From NCBI RefSeq assembly GCF_000151205.2, contig NC_016051.1, positions 1,612,001 to 1,676,000 of the forward strand: a DNA stretch of 64,000 nucleotides, written 5' to 3'. Under the pieces are notes generated by a model. It did not search any database. It saw only the letters and a list, made by a program, of their open reading frames with translations, and had not been told where the DNA came from. Position numbers and translations under genes: made by a program. This document shows, in pieces, positions 31,389-39,274 of the stretch. The number at the start of each line of letters is the position of its first letter. Position 1 is the first letter of the stretch. This DNA is from Thermococcus sp. AM4. GTDB lineage: Archaea; Methanobacteriota_B; Thermococci; Thermococcales; Thermococcaceae.

Positions 31389-33383
31389 TCACAGGGCTAT
31401 AAGGATTCCTATCACGGCTCCGATGATAACCAGGGCCAGGATCACGAAGGTTCCGAGCCTCATTCCCGGGAGGACGTTTTTGACGATCCTGAGCAGTCTG
31501 AGCAGTGGCTTGAGGGCCTCTTCGTCTATGTGCATTATCTCCCTCTCACGGAGGTCGTCGAGGGTCTCAACCTTCGTGTACGGCGTATCGACGATCTTCG
31601 TGAAGTAGCTGGCGATCCAGAGGTAGGCCCTGACTATGTAGTGGATTATTCCGGCCCCAACGCTGTAGAACCAGTCGCCCAGCCGGTAGAAGGAGCCTAT
31701 CTTCTCCTCGTACCAGTGGTAGTAGCCCTCGGCGTTCGTTCTGTACTCGTCCTCGTCTATCTCGGTTGAGCCGCAGTCCCAGGGTTTGGCTTCCTTGTAC
31801 TCGGGCTTGAAGGTCAGGTACAGGGCAACGGTGAGTCCGGCGAGTAGTATCACGAAGATCACCGGCGAGAAGAGCACCGAGCCGAAGCCTATCCTGTAGA
31901 GGTTCTCGGTGAGGGGTGCGTTGAAGGGCTCGTTGAGGATTGGGACTACCAGCTTGGGGAAGACGCCGATGACGAGGGTCAGACCGGCCAGAATCCACTG
32001 GCCTATGAGCATTCCCGCTGGAACTTCCCTAACTTCCTCGTAGCGCTTCATCTCGCCGCCGAACTGGGTTCCGTAGAACTTGATGAACGATGCAAGCGTA
32101 GCGGCGCTGATGAAGGCCGCCAGAACGGCTCCGAAGGCAAGGATGAAGCTTCCTGACTGGTAGCCGGAGACGTAGATCAGCCACTTGCTGATGAAGCCGT
32201 TGAAGGGCGGAACGCCGCTTATGGCGAGCGAGGCGAAGAGCGCCGCCAGAGCGGTTATCTTCATGTTCCTGCCGAGACCGCCGAGCTCGTTGAGGTCAAC
32301 GGTTCCGGTTCTGTACTCCACCGCGCCAGCCGAGAGGAAGAGCGAGGCCTTGAATATCGCGTGGTTGAGTGCGTGGAAGAGCCCTGCAAAGGCGCCGAGA
32401 GCTCCAATAGCCCCGAGGAAACCGCCCTTTGGAATGAGGGCCATTCCTATGCCGATTCCGAGCCATATGTAGCCCATCTGGCCAACGGAGTGGTATGCGA
32501 GCAGTCTCTTTGCGTTGGTCTCCCTGAGGGCGTAGAGCGTTCCAACGGTTAGCGTTATCGCACCGAGGATCGCGACGATCATACCGAGGGTTGTGTTCGG
32601 CCCAACGGTCTTCCAGACCAGGGCGATGAGACCGTAGAGGGCAACCTTCTCCATTGCTCCGGCCATCACCGCCGAAACGCTGGTCGGGGCCGCCCTGTAG
32701 GTTTCCGCCACCCAGAACTGGAAGGGCACTATTCCAGCCTTGGTCATGAAGGCCAGCAGGAGAAGGCCGTACAGTACGAGCTTTGTGCTCTCAGGGGCCG
32801 TGAGGAGGTGGTAGTGGATGTTCTCGAAGGTGAGCTTTTCAAAGCTTCCGACGAGCGAGTAAGCCGTTCCGAGGGCAAGGAAGAGCGGAATCGTGTCGAG
32901 GAAGTGCATGGTGATGTAGTACTTGACGCTCGCGTCCGTGTCCCTCTTTTTCTCGCTGAAGAAGACCAGTATGAACGAGCTCAGCGTCATGAGCTCCCAG
33001 CTCATAACGAAGTACTCCATGCTGTCCACCGTAACGACTAGGGTCATGCTCGCGAGGAACGTGTTGTAGGCTATTGCGTACACCCAGCCCTTGCCCGTTT
33101 TCTCGAAGATCTCCATGTAGTTGATCGCGAAGAGCGATGCCGCGACGCCGACTATGCCTATGATGAGGAGGAAGACGTTTGAGAGGCCGCTCACGTTCAG
33201 GGGGATCCCGAAGAGGCTGAGCTTCTCCGGCCCGTTGGTGTAGACGTAGTAGACCTCTCCGAGGATCGCGAGCGAGCCGAGGAAGGCCATGAAGCTGGAG
33301 GCCTTTACACTCGCCTTGTACTCCCTAACGAAGCCTATCACACCGCCGATGATGAAGGCTATGATCGCGTACTCAAGGAACAT
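31389..33383 (-). CDS. FHL antiporter-like subunit, NuoL/HyfB type (664 residues)
   Basis: This long membrane protein has about 15 membrane segments, with antiporter motifs: VMSWELMTLSSFILVFFSEK (Glu), KAGIVPFQFWVAETYRAAPT (Lys and His), HSVGQMGYIWLGIG and HALNHAIFKASLF. The C-terminus is a 120-residue extension (EIDEDEYRTNAEGYYHWYEE, then two helices) like a HyfB/NuoL. It would move Na+ or H+ during formate oxidation. Start ATG 33383 after GGGGTGATGGGGA. Confidence 0.9.
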   Translation of the reverse strand: MFLEYAIIAFIIGGVIGFVREYKASVKASSFMAFLGSLAILGEVYYVYTNGPEKLSLFGIPLNVSGLSNVFLLIIGIVGVAASLFAINYMEIFEKTGKGWVYAIAYNTFLASMTLVVTVDSMEYFVMSWELMTLSSFILVFFSEKKRDTDASVKYYITMHFLDTIPLFLALGTAYSLVGSFEKLTFENIHYHLLTAPESTKLVLYGLLLLAFMTKAGIVPFQFWVAETYRAAPTSVSAVMAGAMEKVALYGLIALVWKTVGPNTTLGMIVAILGAITLTVGTLYALRETNAKRLLAYHSVGQMGYIWLGIGIGMALIPKGGFLGAIGALGAFAGLFHALNHAIFKASLFLSAGAVEYRTGTVDLNELGGLGRNMKITALAALFASLAISGVPPFNGFISKWLIYVSGYQSGSFILAFGAVLAAFISAATLASFIKFYGTQFGGEMKRYEEVREVPAGMLIGQWILAGLTLVIGVFPKLVVPILNEPFNAPLTENLYRIGFGSVLFSPVIFVILLAGLTVALYLTFKPEYKEAKPWDCGSTEIDEDEYRTNAEGYYHWYEEKIGSFYRLGDWFYSVGAGIIHYIVRAYLWIASYFTKIVDTPYTKVETLDDLREREIMHIDEEALKPLLRLLRIVKNVLPGMRLGTFVILALVIIGAVIGILIAL

Positions 33384-33389
33384 TCCCCA

Positions 33390-34826
33390 TCACCCCGCAA
33401 AGCCTATCTTCATAACCACGTCCAGCGTTATCCAGGGGGCAACGATGGCTATGAGGATCAGGACGATCATTGCAGCCGTCATGAGCGCTGGCTCGCTGAC
33501 TTCCGCCCTCGGTTCGGGCTCACCGAAGAATATCTCCCTGAACCACAGCAGAACGACCACCAGGAAGATTGCCGCGTCGAAGAGGACCACCGCCGGGAAG
33601 AGCCACGAGGCAATTCCCTGGGCGTGCCTGGTGCTCATGATCGTGAAGGCCTTGCTGAAGAACAGTCCGAGCGGAAGGACACCGGCTAAGCCGAGGAAGC
33701 TCATGAACCACGCGACGCTGGCCCAGGGGAGGCTCTTTCTTATTCCCCTGATCCTCTTGAGGTCGGTCGTTCCGAGGGAGTAGGCGAAGGCCCCGACGCT
33801 CATGAATGCCAGTGCCTTGACGAAGGCGTGGTTGACCACCTGGTAGAGGGCTATCTGAAGGCCAACCTCGTGGCCGAGGAGTGCGTAGGCCAGGGTTATG
33901 TAGGCAACCCCCGCCTGTGCTATCGTGGAGTACGCTATTAGCCTCTTTGCATCGCGCTGGAGCGGGTAGTAGATCATCATGAGGAGTATCAGCGCCACGG
34001 TGAGCGCTCCGAGGAGCCAGAAGTCGTCCTTTCCCGGGTTCATGTACTGGATCACGCGGAAGAGCATGAAGCTTCCGAGGGGGACTATCGAGGCGGAGTG
34101 CACGTAGGCGCTGGCCGGAACCGGGGAAGCCGTTGAATCCGGAAGCCACGAGTAGAAGAAGAACTGCGAGCTCATCGCGAAGGCCGCGAAGGTTAGAACC
34201 GCGAAGATCCTGTCCTTCGTCGACTGGGAGAGCGAGGACATCTTTGCCAGCTCCTGACCGTTGCCGAGGAGGACTATCGAGAGCAGCAGGAGGAAAACGC
34301 CGAGGTTCAGGACGAGAAATGCCTTCAGTGCTTTTCCTTCCGCGTTTCCGTGGAAGTTCACCAGGTAGAAGAACGCCACCGCCATCAGCTCGAGGAACAC
34401 GGCGAACTGGATCAGGCTCGTCGAGTATATGAATGCCATGCTCGATCCCACGAGCAGGCCGAGGAGTGCGTAGAAGCGCCCCTTGCCCTCCTTGAGGGGG
34501 GAGCCCCTGTTGGACGGGCCCAGGTAATCCGCCGCGTAGAGGACGAGCAGGAACGCGGTGAGTATCGAGACGAAGCCCATCAAAACCGACGCCACGTCAA
34601 CGTTAACGCCGAAGACCTCTCCGAGCTTACCGCCGGAGGCGTAGGAGAAGTGGTAGACCTTCTCTGCCCCCGATCTGAAGAAGGCGTACGTCCCAAGGCC
34701 GTTCACTACCAGTGCGAGGCCTGTTATCAGGATCGCGACGGTATCGGCGATTCTGCCCTCCATCTTGTAGATGAGCAGCAGCAGGAAGGGCAAGAGTGCC
34801 GAGACCATGAACACGGTGCCGTTCAC
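33390..34826 (-). CDS. FHL antiporter-like subunit, NuoN/MnhD/HyfF type (478 residues)
   Basis: This second proton/sodium-channel-like subunit has about 13 membrane segments. Motifs: QFAVFLELMAVAFFYLVNF (Glu), SWLPDSTASPVPASAYVHSA (Pro-rich loop in place of Lys-helix), YSTIAQAGVAYITLAY and QVVNHAFVKALAFMSVGAF. GTG 34826 starts after AGGGGTGG. It lies between fdhB and the large antiporter, so the operon has two antiporter-like subunits but none of the small Mrp/Mnh subunits. Confidence 0.88.
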   Translation of the reverse strand: MNGTVFMVSALLPFLLLLIYKMEGRIADTVAILITGLALVVNGLGTYAFFRSGAEKVYHFSYASGGKLGEVFGVNVDVASVLMGFVSILTAFLLVLYAADYLGPSNRGSPLKEGKGRFYALLGLLVGSSMAFIYSTSLIQFAVFLELMAVAFFYLVNFHGNAEGKALKAFLVLNLGVFLLLLSIVLLGNGQELAKMSSLSQSTKDRIFAVLTFAAFAMSSQFFFYSWLPDSTASPVPASAYVHSASIVPLGSFMLFRVIQYMNPGKDDFWLLGALTVALILLMMIYYPLQRDAKRLIAYSTIAQAGVAYITLAYALLGHEVGLQIALYQVVNHAFVKALAFMSVGAFAYSLGTTDLKRIRGIRKSLPWASVAWFMSFLGLAGVLPLGLFFSKAFTIMSTRHAQGIASWLFPAVVLFDAAIFLVVVLLWFREIFFGEPEPRAEVSEPALMTAAMIVLILIAIVAPWITLDVVMKIGFAG

Positions 34827-34879
34827 GTTTCACCACCCCTTGGTTTTTAACCCTTGGTTTTCCCCGCAAAAAAATAAGG

Positions 34880-35377
34880 TCAGAGGACGATGTAGGCCTT
34901 CTCGCCCTCCCCCTTCTCTGCGGAGCTCTTCAGGTTGGCCACGATCTTTCCTTCCCTGTTCCAGAGGACCTCGTTTACGTCGCCGTAGAGCAGGGCCTCG
35001 GTTGGGCAGGCCGAGACACACGCTGGAAGCTTTCCTTCCGCCCTTCTGTCGGAACAGAGGTCGCACTTGTCCATGATCTTGTTCTCCTCGTCGAGCTTTG
35101 GAATTCCGAAGGGACACGCTACCGCACACATAAGACAGCCGATACACTTGAGCGGGTCAAAGGCCACCGCGCCGTCCTCGTCCCTGAAGAGTGCCCCGGT
35201 CGGACAGACGTTGAGACACGGAGCCTTCTCACAGTGGCGGCAGTTGAAGGGGACGGTGAAGAGGTCGGGGAACTCGAAGACCCTTATCCTTGCCTCGCCG
35301 TGGGTCATCTCACAGGCGACCTCACAGGCCCTGCAGCCGATACAGCGCTTATAGTCGAGGAAAATCTTCTTGCTCAT
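34880..35377 (-). CDS. fdhB: Ferredoxin-type subunit of formate dehydrogenase, HycB/FdhB-like
   Basis: The 165-residue electron carrier has four [4Fe-4S] motifs: CIGCRACEVACEMTHG, CRHCEKAPCLNVCPTGA, CIGCLMCAVACPFGIP and CDLCSDRRAEG...CVSACPTEA. It carries electrons from FdhA to the hydrogenase arm. ATG 35377 follows AGGTGGTTGGA. The fdhA stop is 11 bases upstream in the same operon. Confidence 0.9.
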   Translation of the reverse strand: MSKKIFLDYKRCIGCRACEVACEMTHGEARIRVFEFPDLFTVPFNCRHCEKAPCLNVCPTGALFRDEDGAVAFDPLKCIGCLMCAVACPFGIPKLDEENKIMDKCDLCSDRRAEGKLPACVSACPTEALLYGDVNEVLWNREGKIVANLKSSAEKGEGEKAYIVL

Positions 35378-35387
35378 TCCAACCACC

Positions 35388-37445
35388 TCACTCCTCCACC
35401 TTACTAACCCTGGCCGCGACGGCCTTCAGCTCTGCCATCTTGGTTATCTCGTGGGTCTCTTCGAGGGTCAGGAAGTTGGCCTGCCAGTGCCAGGGCATGG
35501 CTATGACGCCCTCCCTGACGTGGTCGGTAACCTCGGCCCTGACGAGAACGCTTCCGCGCCTGGTCTCGACCTTGACGAGGTCTCCGCTCTTTATCCCGTA
35601 CTTCTCGGCGTCCTTCGGGTTGATCATGACGTACTCCTCGGGCCAGCGCTTCTCAAGGCTCGGGCTCTCGAAGGACATGGTTCCCGTGTGCCAGTGGCCG
35701 ACCTGTCTGAAGTTCGTGAGCCAGAGCGGGTACTCCTCGTCCGGCATCTCCGGCGGCTCGCGCCACTTAACCGGCTGGAGGTGGGCCTTTCCATCGCTCG
35801 TCTTGAAGGCACCCTTGAAGAGAACCTTCGTTCCCTCGCCGGGCTCGGTGCACGGGAAGAAGCATCCCTCGGGGTGCTCCGCGAGATATTCGGGAGTTGC
35901 TCCCTTGAAGATCGGAATGACGCTGTTTATCTCCCTGAGGATCTCGTCCGGGTGCTCGTACTTGAAGTACTCGCCGAGGCCGAGCTCTTTAGCTAACTCG
36001 ACGAGGATGAGCCAGTCCGGCTTTGCCTCTCCCGGGGCTTCGGCGGCCTTGTAAGTCCTCTGAACCCTCCTCTCGGCGCTTATTGCAGTTCCGGTCTTCT
36101 CGAACCAGGCGGCAGCTGGGAGAACTATGTCCGCGTACATGGCAGTGTCGGTGAGGAATATGTCCTGGACAACCAGAAAGTCGAGCTTCTTGAGCTGCTC
36201 CCTGACCCACCTGCTGTTCGGGGCGGACTTGGCGATGTTGCCGCCGACGATGTACATCATCCTGATCCTGTTGCCCATCTCGCGTATCATGCTGGTTAGA
36301 TCGAGGCCAGCCCAGTCGGGTATCTTGAAGCCCCAGAGCCTCTCAAGCTCGGCCCTCGCGGCCTCGTCGGTGACGAGCTTTCCGGTCGGGAGCTTGTTTG
36401 GAGCTATTCCAGTCATGGCGGCACAGAATCCACACTGGGCACCGGGGAAGACACCGCTCCAGACTCCCTCTTTCCCGATGTTGCCGGTGATGGCTATGAG
36501 GTTCGCTATTGCGAGGGCGAGCTCAAAGCCGTTGACGTGCTGGTTCATTCCCTCGTTGACGAGGAGGGCGGTTCTCTTCGTTGCTATGAGCCTTGCCACC
36601 TTTCTGATGTCCTCGGCTGGAACGCCGCTTACCTTCTCTGCCCACTCGGGGGTGTAGTCCTTAACGGACTCCTTGAGCTCCTCAAAACCCGTAACCCTCT
36701 CCTGGACAAACTCTTTGGCATAGAGCTCCTCGCCGATTACGACGTTGAGCATTGCCAGGGCTATCGCGAGGTCGGTTCCGGGGTAGGGCTTGAGGTGAAG
36801 CGAGGCGTACTTATGACCCCTGGTCGCGCGCGGGTCTATGACGACCATCTCCGCCCCGTTGTCGAGGACCGCCTTCTCGATGTACTGGCCGAAGAAGACG
36901 GGAGCGGTTTCCGCTGGGTTGTGGCCCCAGATGACTATCAGCTCGGCCTTGGCAACGTCCTCGAATGGGTTGGTCGCCGCGGCGCTGCCGAACACCTTCG
37001 TTCTGGCCGGGCTGTTGGAGTACTGGCAGTATCTGCCGGGGAAGTCGAGGTTGTTGGTTCCTATCGCCTTGGACAGCTTGTGGACGAGGTAGTTCTCCTC
37101 GAAGGTTATCTTCTCGCTCCCGAGGAAGGCTATGGCCTCTGGACCGTAGGTTTCCTTGATCTCCTTGATCTTCTCGGCGATTATCCTGTACGCCTCGTCC
37201 CAGCTTATCTCCTCGAACTTTCCTTCTCCCTTTTCACCAACGCGCTTGAGGGGCTTCTTGAGTCTCTTGGGGCTGTTTATGAACTGGTATGACGCAACGC
37301 CCTTTGGACAGAGCTTTCCGCGGTTGACGGTGGGGTTGTCGTAGTCGAACTCGATCTTCCTGATATAGCCGTTAACGCTGACCGCATAGAAGCGACAGCC
37401 GACTGAACACCAGGGACATACAACCGGCACGAGTTTCTCTGCCAT
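35388..37445 (-). CDS. fdhA: Formate dehydrogenase catalytic subunit, MGD type
   Basis: The 685-residue molybdopterin enzyme oxidises formate. N-terminal [4Fe-4S] site: CPWCSVGCRFYAVS and GKLCPKGVASYQFIN. RYCQYSNSPART contains the Cys at the metal position (no selenocysteine). MGD-binding segments: VIDPRATRGHKYAS, MYIVGGNIAKSAPNS. C-terminal beta barrel: TNFRQVGHWHTGT, RGSVLVRAEVTD. Start ATG 37445 after GGTGGTGACC. It heads the minus-strand FHL operon under a TetR-type operator. No focA-like formate channel is in the operon. Confidence 0.94.
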   Translation of the reverse strand: MAEKLVPVVCPWCSVGCRFYAVSVNGYIRKIEFDYDNPTVNRGKLCPKGVASYQFINSPKRLKKPLKRVGEKGEGKFEEISWDEAYRIIAEKIKEIKETYGPEAIAFLGSEKITFEENYLVHKLSKAIGTNNLDFPGRYCQYSNSPARTKVFGSAAATNPFEDVAKAELIVIWGHNPAETAPVFFGQYIEKAVLDNGAEMVVIDPRATRGHKYASLHLKPYPGTDLAIALAMLNVVIGEELYAKEFVQERVTGFEELKESVKDYTPEWAEKVSGVPAEDIRKVARLIATKRTALLVNEGMNQHVNGFELALAIANLIAITGNIGKEGVWSGVFPGAQCGFCAAMTGIAPNKLPTGKLVTDEAARAELERLWGFKIPDWAGLDLTSMIREMGNRIRMMYIVGGNIAKSAPNSRWVREQLKKLDFLVVQDIFLTDTAMYADIVLPAAAWFEKTGTAISAERRVQRTYKAAEAPGEAKPDWLILVELAKELGLGEYFKYEHPDEILREINSVIPIFKGATPEYLAEHPEGCFFPCTEPGEGTKVLFKGAFKTSDGKAHLQPVKWREPPEMPDEEYPLWLTNFRQVGHWHTGTMSFESPSLEKRWPEEYVMINPKDAEKYGIKSGDLVKVETRRGSVLVRAEVTDHVREGVIAMPWHWQANFLTLEETHEITKMAELKAVAARVSKVEE

Positions 37446-37461
37446 GGTCACCACCTTTTAA

Positions 37462-37504
37462 TGACTGACCAGTCATTTAGACTGGACGTCAAGACCTTAA
37501 ATAG
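37462..37504 (-). promoter_or_regulatory. fdhA promoter with TGACTG-type operator
   Basis: The TATA box is CTATTTAAGG on the minus strand (about 37495-37504). Downstream of it TGACTGACCAGTCA (37462-37475) is the core of an AATGACTG-AC-CAGTCATT inverted repeat, overlapped by CCAGTC-ATTTA-GACTGG (37469-37485). Lying between TATA and start, it would give repression. Similar motifs occur at 38170 and 38655. Confidence 0.7.
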
Positions 37505-37563
37505 TTTTCTGCAATGGCCGAAACAGAATGGATTAATGTGACACTCCGTGTTAAACGAGGGGC

Positions 37564-38163
37564 TCAAACACTGGCGGAGAGACGGAGGTGATTGAGAACA
37601 ACGTTCACAATCTTTTTCAGGTAGTGCTCCTTCGGGAACCCCAGGCACTCTTTTGCGTGGAGGTAGTGCATAAGTGACGCCACAAAAACCTGAAACGCTA
37701 TGAGGGCGTCTTCAAAGCCGACCTTAACGTACGCGGTGATCCTCCTCGCACCTTCCCTCAAAAGTTCAGAACAGGCCTGACGGTAGATCTCATCGATGCT
37801 CTTCATCCTCTCGCGAACGGATAGCATGTGGAAGAATATCTCCGCCCGGTAGCTCTCGGAGTAAAAGTCGAGGAACTCCTTTCCAAGCTGGAGGAGGTAG
37901 CTCTCAAGGGTTGGGAAAGAAACCGTGATGTAAGGGTCGTTCAGGGACGGCATGGCCATTATGGGCATGACCTCGAAGGCGAGCTCCTTTATGAGGTCGT
38001 CCTTGCTCTTGAAGTAGAGGTAGAACGTCCCCTTGGCAACTCCCGCTCGGGCGACTATCTCATCGACGGTAGTCTTGTCAAAGCCCTTCTTTGCGAAGAG
38101 CTCCATTGCCGACGCCACTAGTTTTCCCCTTGTTTTTCCCGGTGATTTTGTGGCCATTCCCAT
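37564..38163 (-). CDS. TetR-family transcription regulator, probable regulator of FHL
   Basis: The 199-residue protein has a TetR N-terminal HTH: TRGKLVASAMELFAKKGFDK, TTVDEIVARAGVAKGTFYLY, FKSKDDLIKELA. The helical ligand domain follows. It lies immediately upstream of fdhA on the same strand, with an own-promoter copy of the TGACTG-type dyad, so autoregulation plus control of fdhA is inferred. ATG 38163 (or 38157) is chosen; the longer frame is rejected because the HTH would start too late. Confidence 0.88.
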   Translation of the reverse strand: MGMATKSPGKTRGKLVASAMELFAKKGFDKTTVDEIVARAGVAKGTFYLYFKSKDDLIKELAFEVMPIMAMPSLNDPYITVSFPTLESYLLQLGKEFLDFYSESYRAEIFFHMLSVRERMKSIDEIYRQACSELLREGARRITAYVKVGFEDALIAFQVFVASLMHYLHAKECLGFPKEHYLKKIVNVVLNHLRLSASV

Positions 38164-38169
38164 CCCTTC

Positions 38170-38222
38170 TGACCACACAGTCATTTTCTTATGGACAGTT
38201 ATGTGCAGAAGGGAATTTAAAC
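38170..38222 (-). promoter_or_regulatory. tetR promoter and operator copy
   Basis: AGTTTAAATTC on the minus strand (about 38212-38222) is the TATA box. TGACCACACAGTCA (38170-38183), i.e. TGACTG-TG-TGGTCA on the minus strand, lies 7 bases before the ATG. It matches the fdhA dyad at 11 of 14 positions. Confidence 0.6.
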
Positions 38223-38260
38223 TTTCCGCCCGGGAGGGGTTTGAAAAAAGGTGTTGGGAG

Positions 38261-38644
38261 TTACAAAATCGAACTAACGATCTCTTCATCGACCTTCGAG
38301 ACCTCTGAGAGGACCTCGCCGAGCTCCGGTGGAGCCATCTTTGCGAAGAGCCCCATGTTCATGCAGTAAACGTAAACCCCGTCGGGGTTCTCAACGACCG
38401 AGAAATGGCACGGCATGAAGGCGGAAATCCAGCGGTTCTCGGGCTTCTCAAGCGCCTTTCTGGCAAAATCCTTGTTGCAGACCTCGATTATGGTCAGCTT
38501 AACGCCGATCTTCTCGGCTAGATCGTGCTCCCCGATAACGCTCCAGCCGAGTTCTTTGGTCTTCTCCTTTATCCTCTCCACCGTCTCTCCGTAGGGATAC
38601 CTGCTCTTCACAACTTTGATCATCTGTGTCATAATTTCCTCCAT
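38261..38644 (-). CDS. DUF302-domain protein
   Basis: The 127-residue protein contains the DUF302 pattern: SRYPYGETVERIKEKTKELG, VIGEHDLAEKIG, VKLTIIEVCNKDFARKALE and SAFMPCHFSVVENPDGVYVY. DUF302 proteins are small, often linked to redox or metal processes, with conserved Cys in the CNKDFA and MPCHFSV segments; function unknown. Start ATG 38644 after GGTGGTTCCG. Its promoter carries the TetR-type dyad. Confidence 0.85.
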   Translation of the reverse strand: MEEIMTQMIKVVKSRYPYGETVERIKEKTKELGWSVIGEHDLAEKIGVKLTIIEVCNKDFARKALEKPENRWISAFMPCHFSVVENPDGVYVYCMNMGLFAKMAPPELGEVLSEVSKVDEEIVSSIL

Positions 38645-38654
38645 CGGAACCACC

Positions 38655-38687
38655 TGACTGACTGGTCAGGAAAAGGTCTATAAATCG
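38655..38687. promoter_or_regulatory. Shared DUF302/hypC-like promoter region with TetR-type operator
   Basis: TGACTGACTGGTCA (38655-38668) lies directly downstream of the minus-strand TATA box (GATTTATAGACC, about 38675-38686). The same ATAAATC element may serve the plus-strand hypC-like gene starting at 38714, 30 bases away. The TetR protein may thus control both DUF302 and the hyp cluster. Confidence 0.6.
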
Positions 38688-38713
38688 TTTTCTATCACCT
38701 TTGGTTGATAACC

Positions 38714-38968
38714 ATGGCCCTGATGCTCGCGGGGAAGGTCCTCGAGGTGAGGAATGGAAGGGCGATAGTCGACGTGGACGGCCAGCTCAAGGAGGCAAGG
38801 CTGGACTTTGTAAAAGATGTAAAACCCGGGGACTACGTGAAGATTTACTACGGCATAGTTCTTGAGAAGGTCAGCAGGAGCGAGGCCGAGGAAACCCTCG
38901 CGAGGTGCTCCTACCACCGCTCAAGAAAGCTCGAGCCCACCTTCACGGTTTCAAACCGGAGGTTTTAG
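38714..38968 (+). CDS. HypC/HupF-family paralogue lacking the N-terminal Cys
   Basis: The 84-residue protein aligns with HypC: MLAGKVLEVRNGRAIVDVDG, LKEARLDFVKDVKPGDYVKI, YYGIVLEKVSRSEAEETLA. True HypC starts Met-Cys; here the N-terminus is MALMLAGKV so the catalytic Cys2 is absent. The C-terminus has an extra CSYHRSRK and ends SNRRF. The next gene is canonical hypC. It may be a regulatory or scaffold variant. GTTGATAACC is the RBS region; ATG 38714, or internal ATG 38723. Confidence 0.8.
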   Translation: MALMLAGKVLEVRNGRAIVDVDGQLKEARLDFVKDVKPGDYVKIYYGIVLEKVSRSEAEETLARCSYHRSRKLEPTFTVSNRRF

Positions 38969-39012
38969 AAAGGCTAAATAGCCCGTTTGAGAATCCAGGG
39001 TAGGTGAAGCTC

Positions 39013-39273
39013 ATGTGTCTGGCGACCGTTGCGAAGGTTTTGGAGGTTGACAGGGAGAAGGGAACCGCGTGGGTGGACTTCGGAGGCGTCAAGAGAGAGG
39101 CCAGAATTGATTTGATGCCCGACGTCAAGCCCGGTGAATACGTGCTGATTCACACCGGCTTCATAATCGAGCGCGTTGATGAAGAGACCGCGAAGGAAAT
39201 CCTCTCGGCCTGGGACGAGGTCTTCAAGCTGGAGAAGGACGCGATAGGCGGCTACTACTACCCGGGTGATTGA
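39013..39273 (+). CDS. hypC: Hydrogenase maturation chaperone HypC
   Basis: The 86-residue protein begins MCLATVAKVLEVDREKGTAW with the essential Cys2, then VDFGGVKREARIDLMPDVKP and YVLIHTGFIIERVDEETAKE. HypC shuttles the Fe(CN)2CO precursor between HypD and the large subunit. ATG 39013 after GGTGA. The stop TGA is just before the hypD ATG at 39275. Confidence 0.95.
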   Translation: MCLATVAKVLEVDREKGTAWVDFGGVKREARIDLMPDVKPGEYVLIHTGFIIERVDEETAKEILSAWDEVFKLEKDAIGGYYYPGD

Positions 39274-39274
39274 T

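Noticed and set aside
38692-38709. TATCAC-CTTTGG-TTGATA resembles a glycolytic motif upstream of the hypC-like gene.
   Set aside because: The spacing and the right half-site do not fit TATCAC-N5-GTGATA, and the part lies where the gene's RBS is expected.
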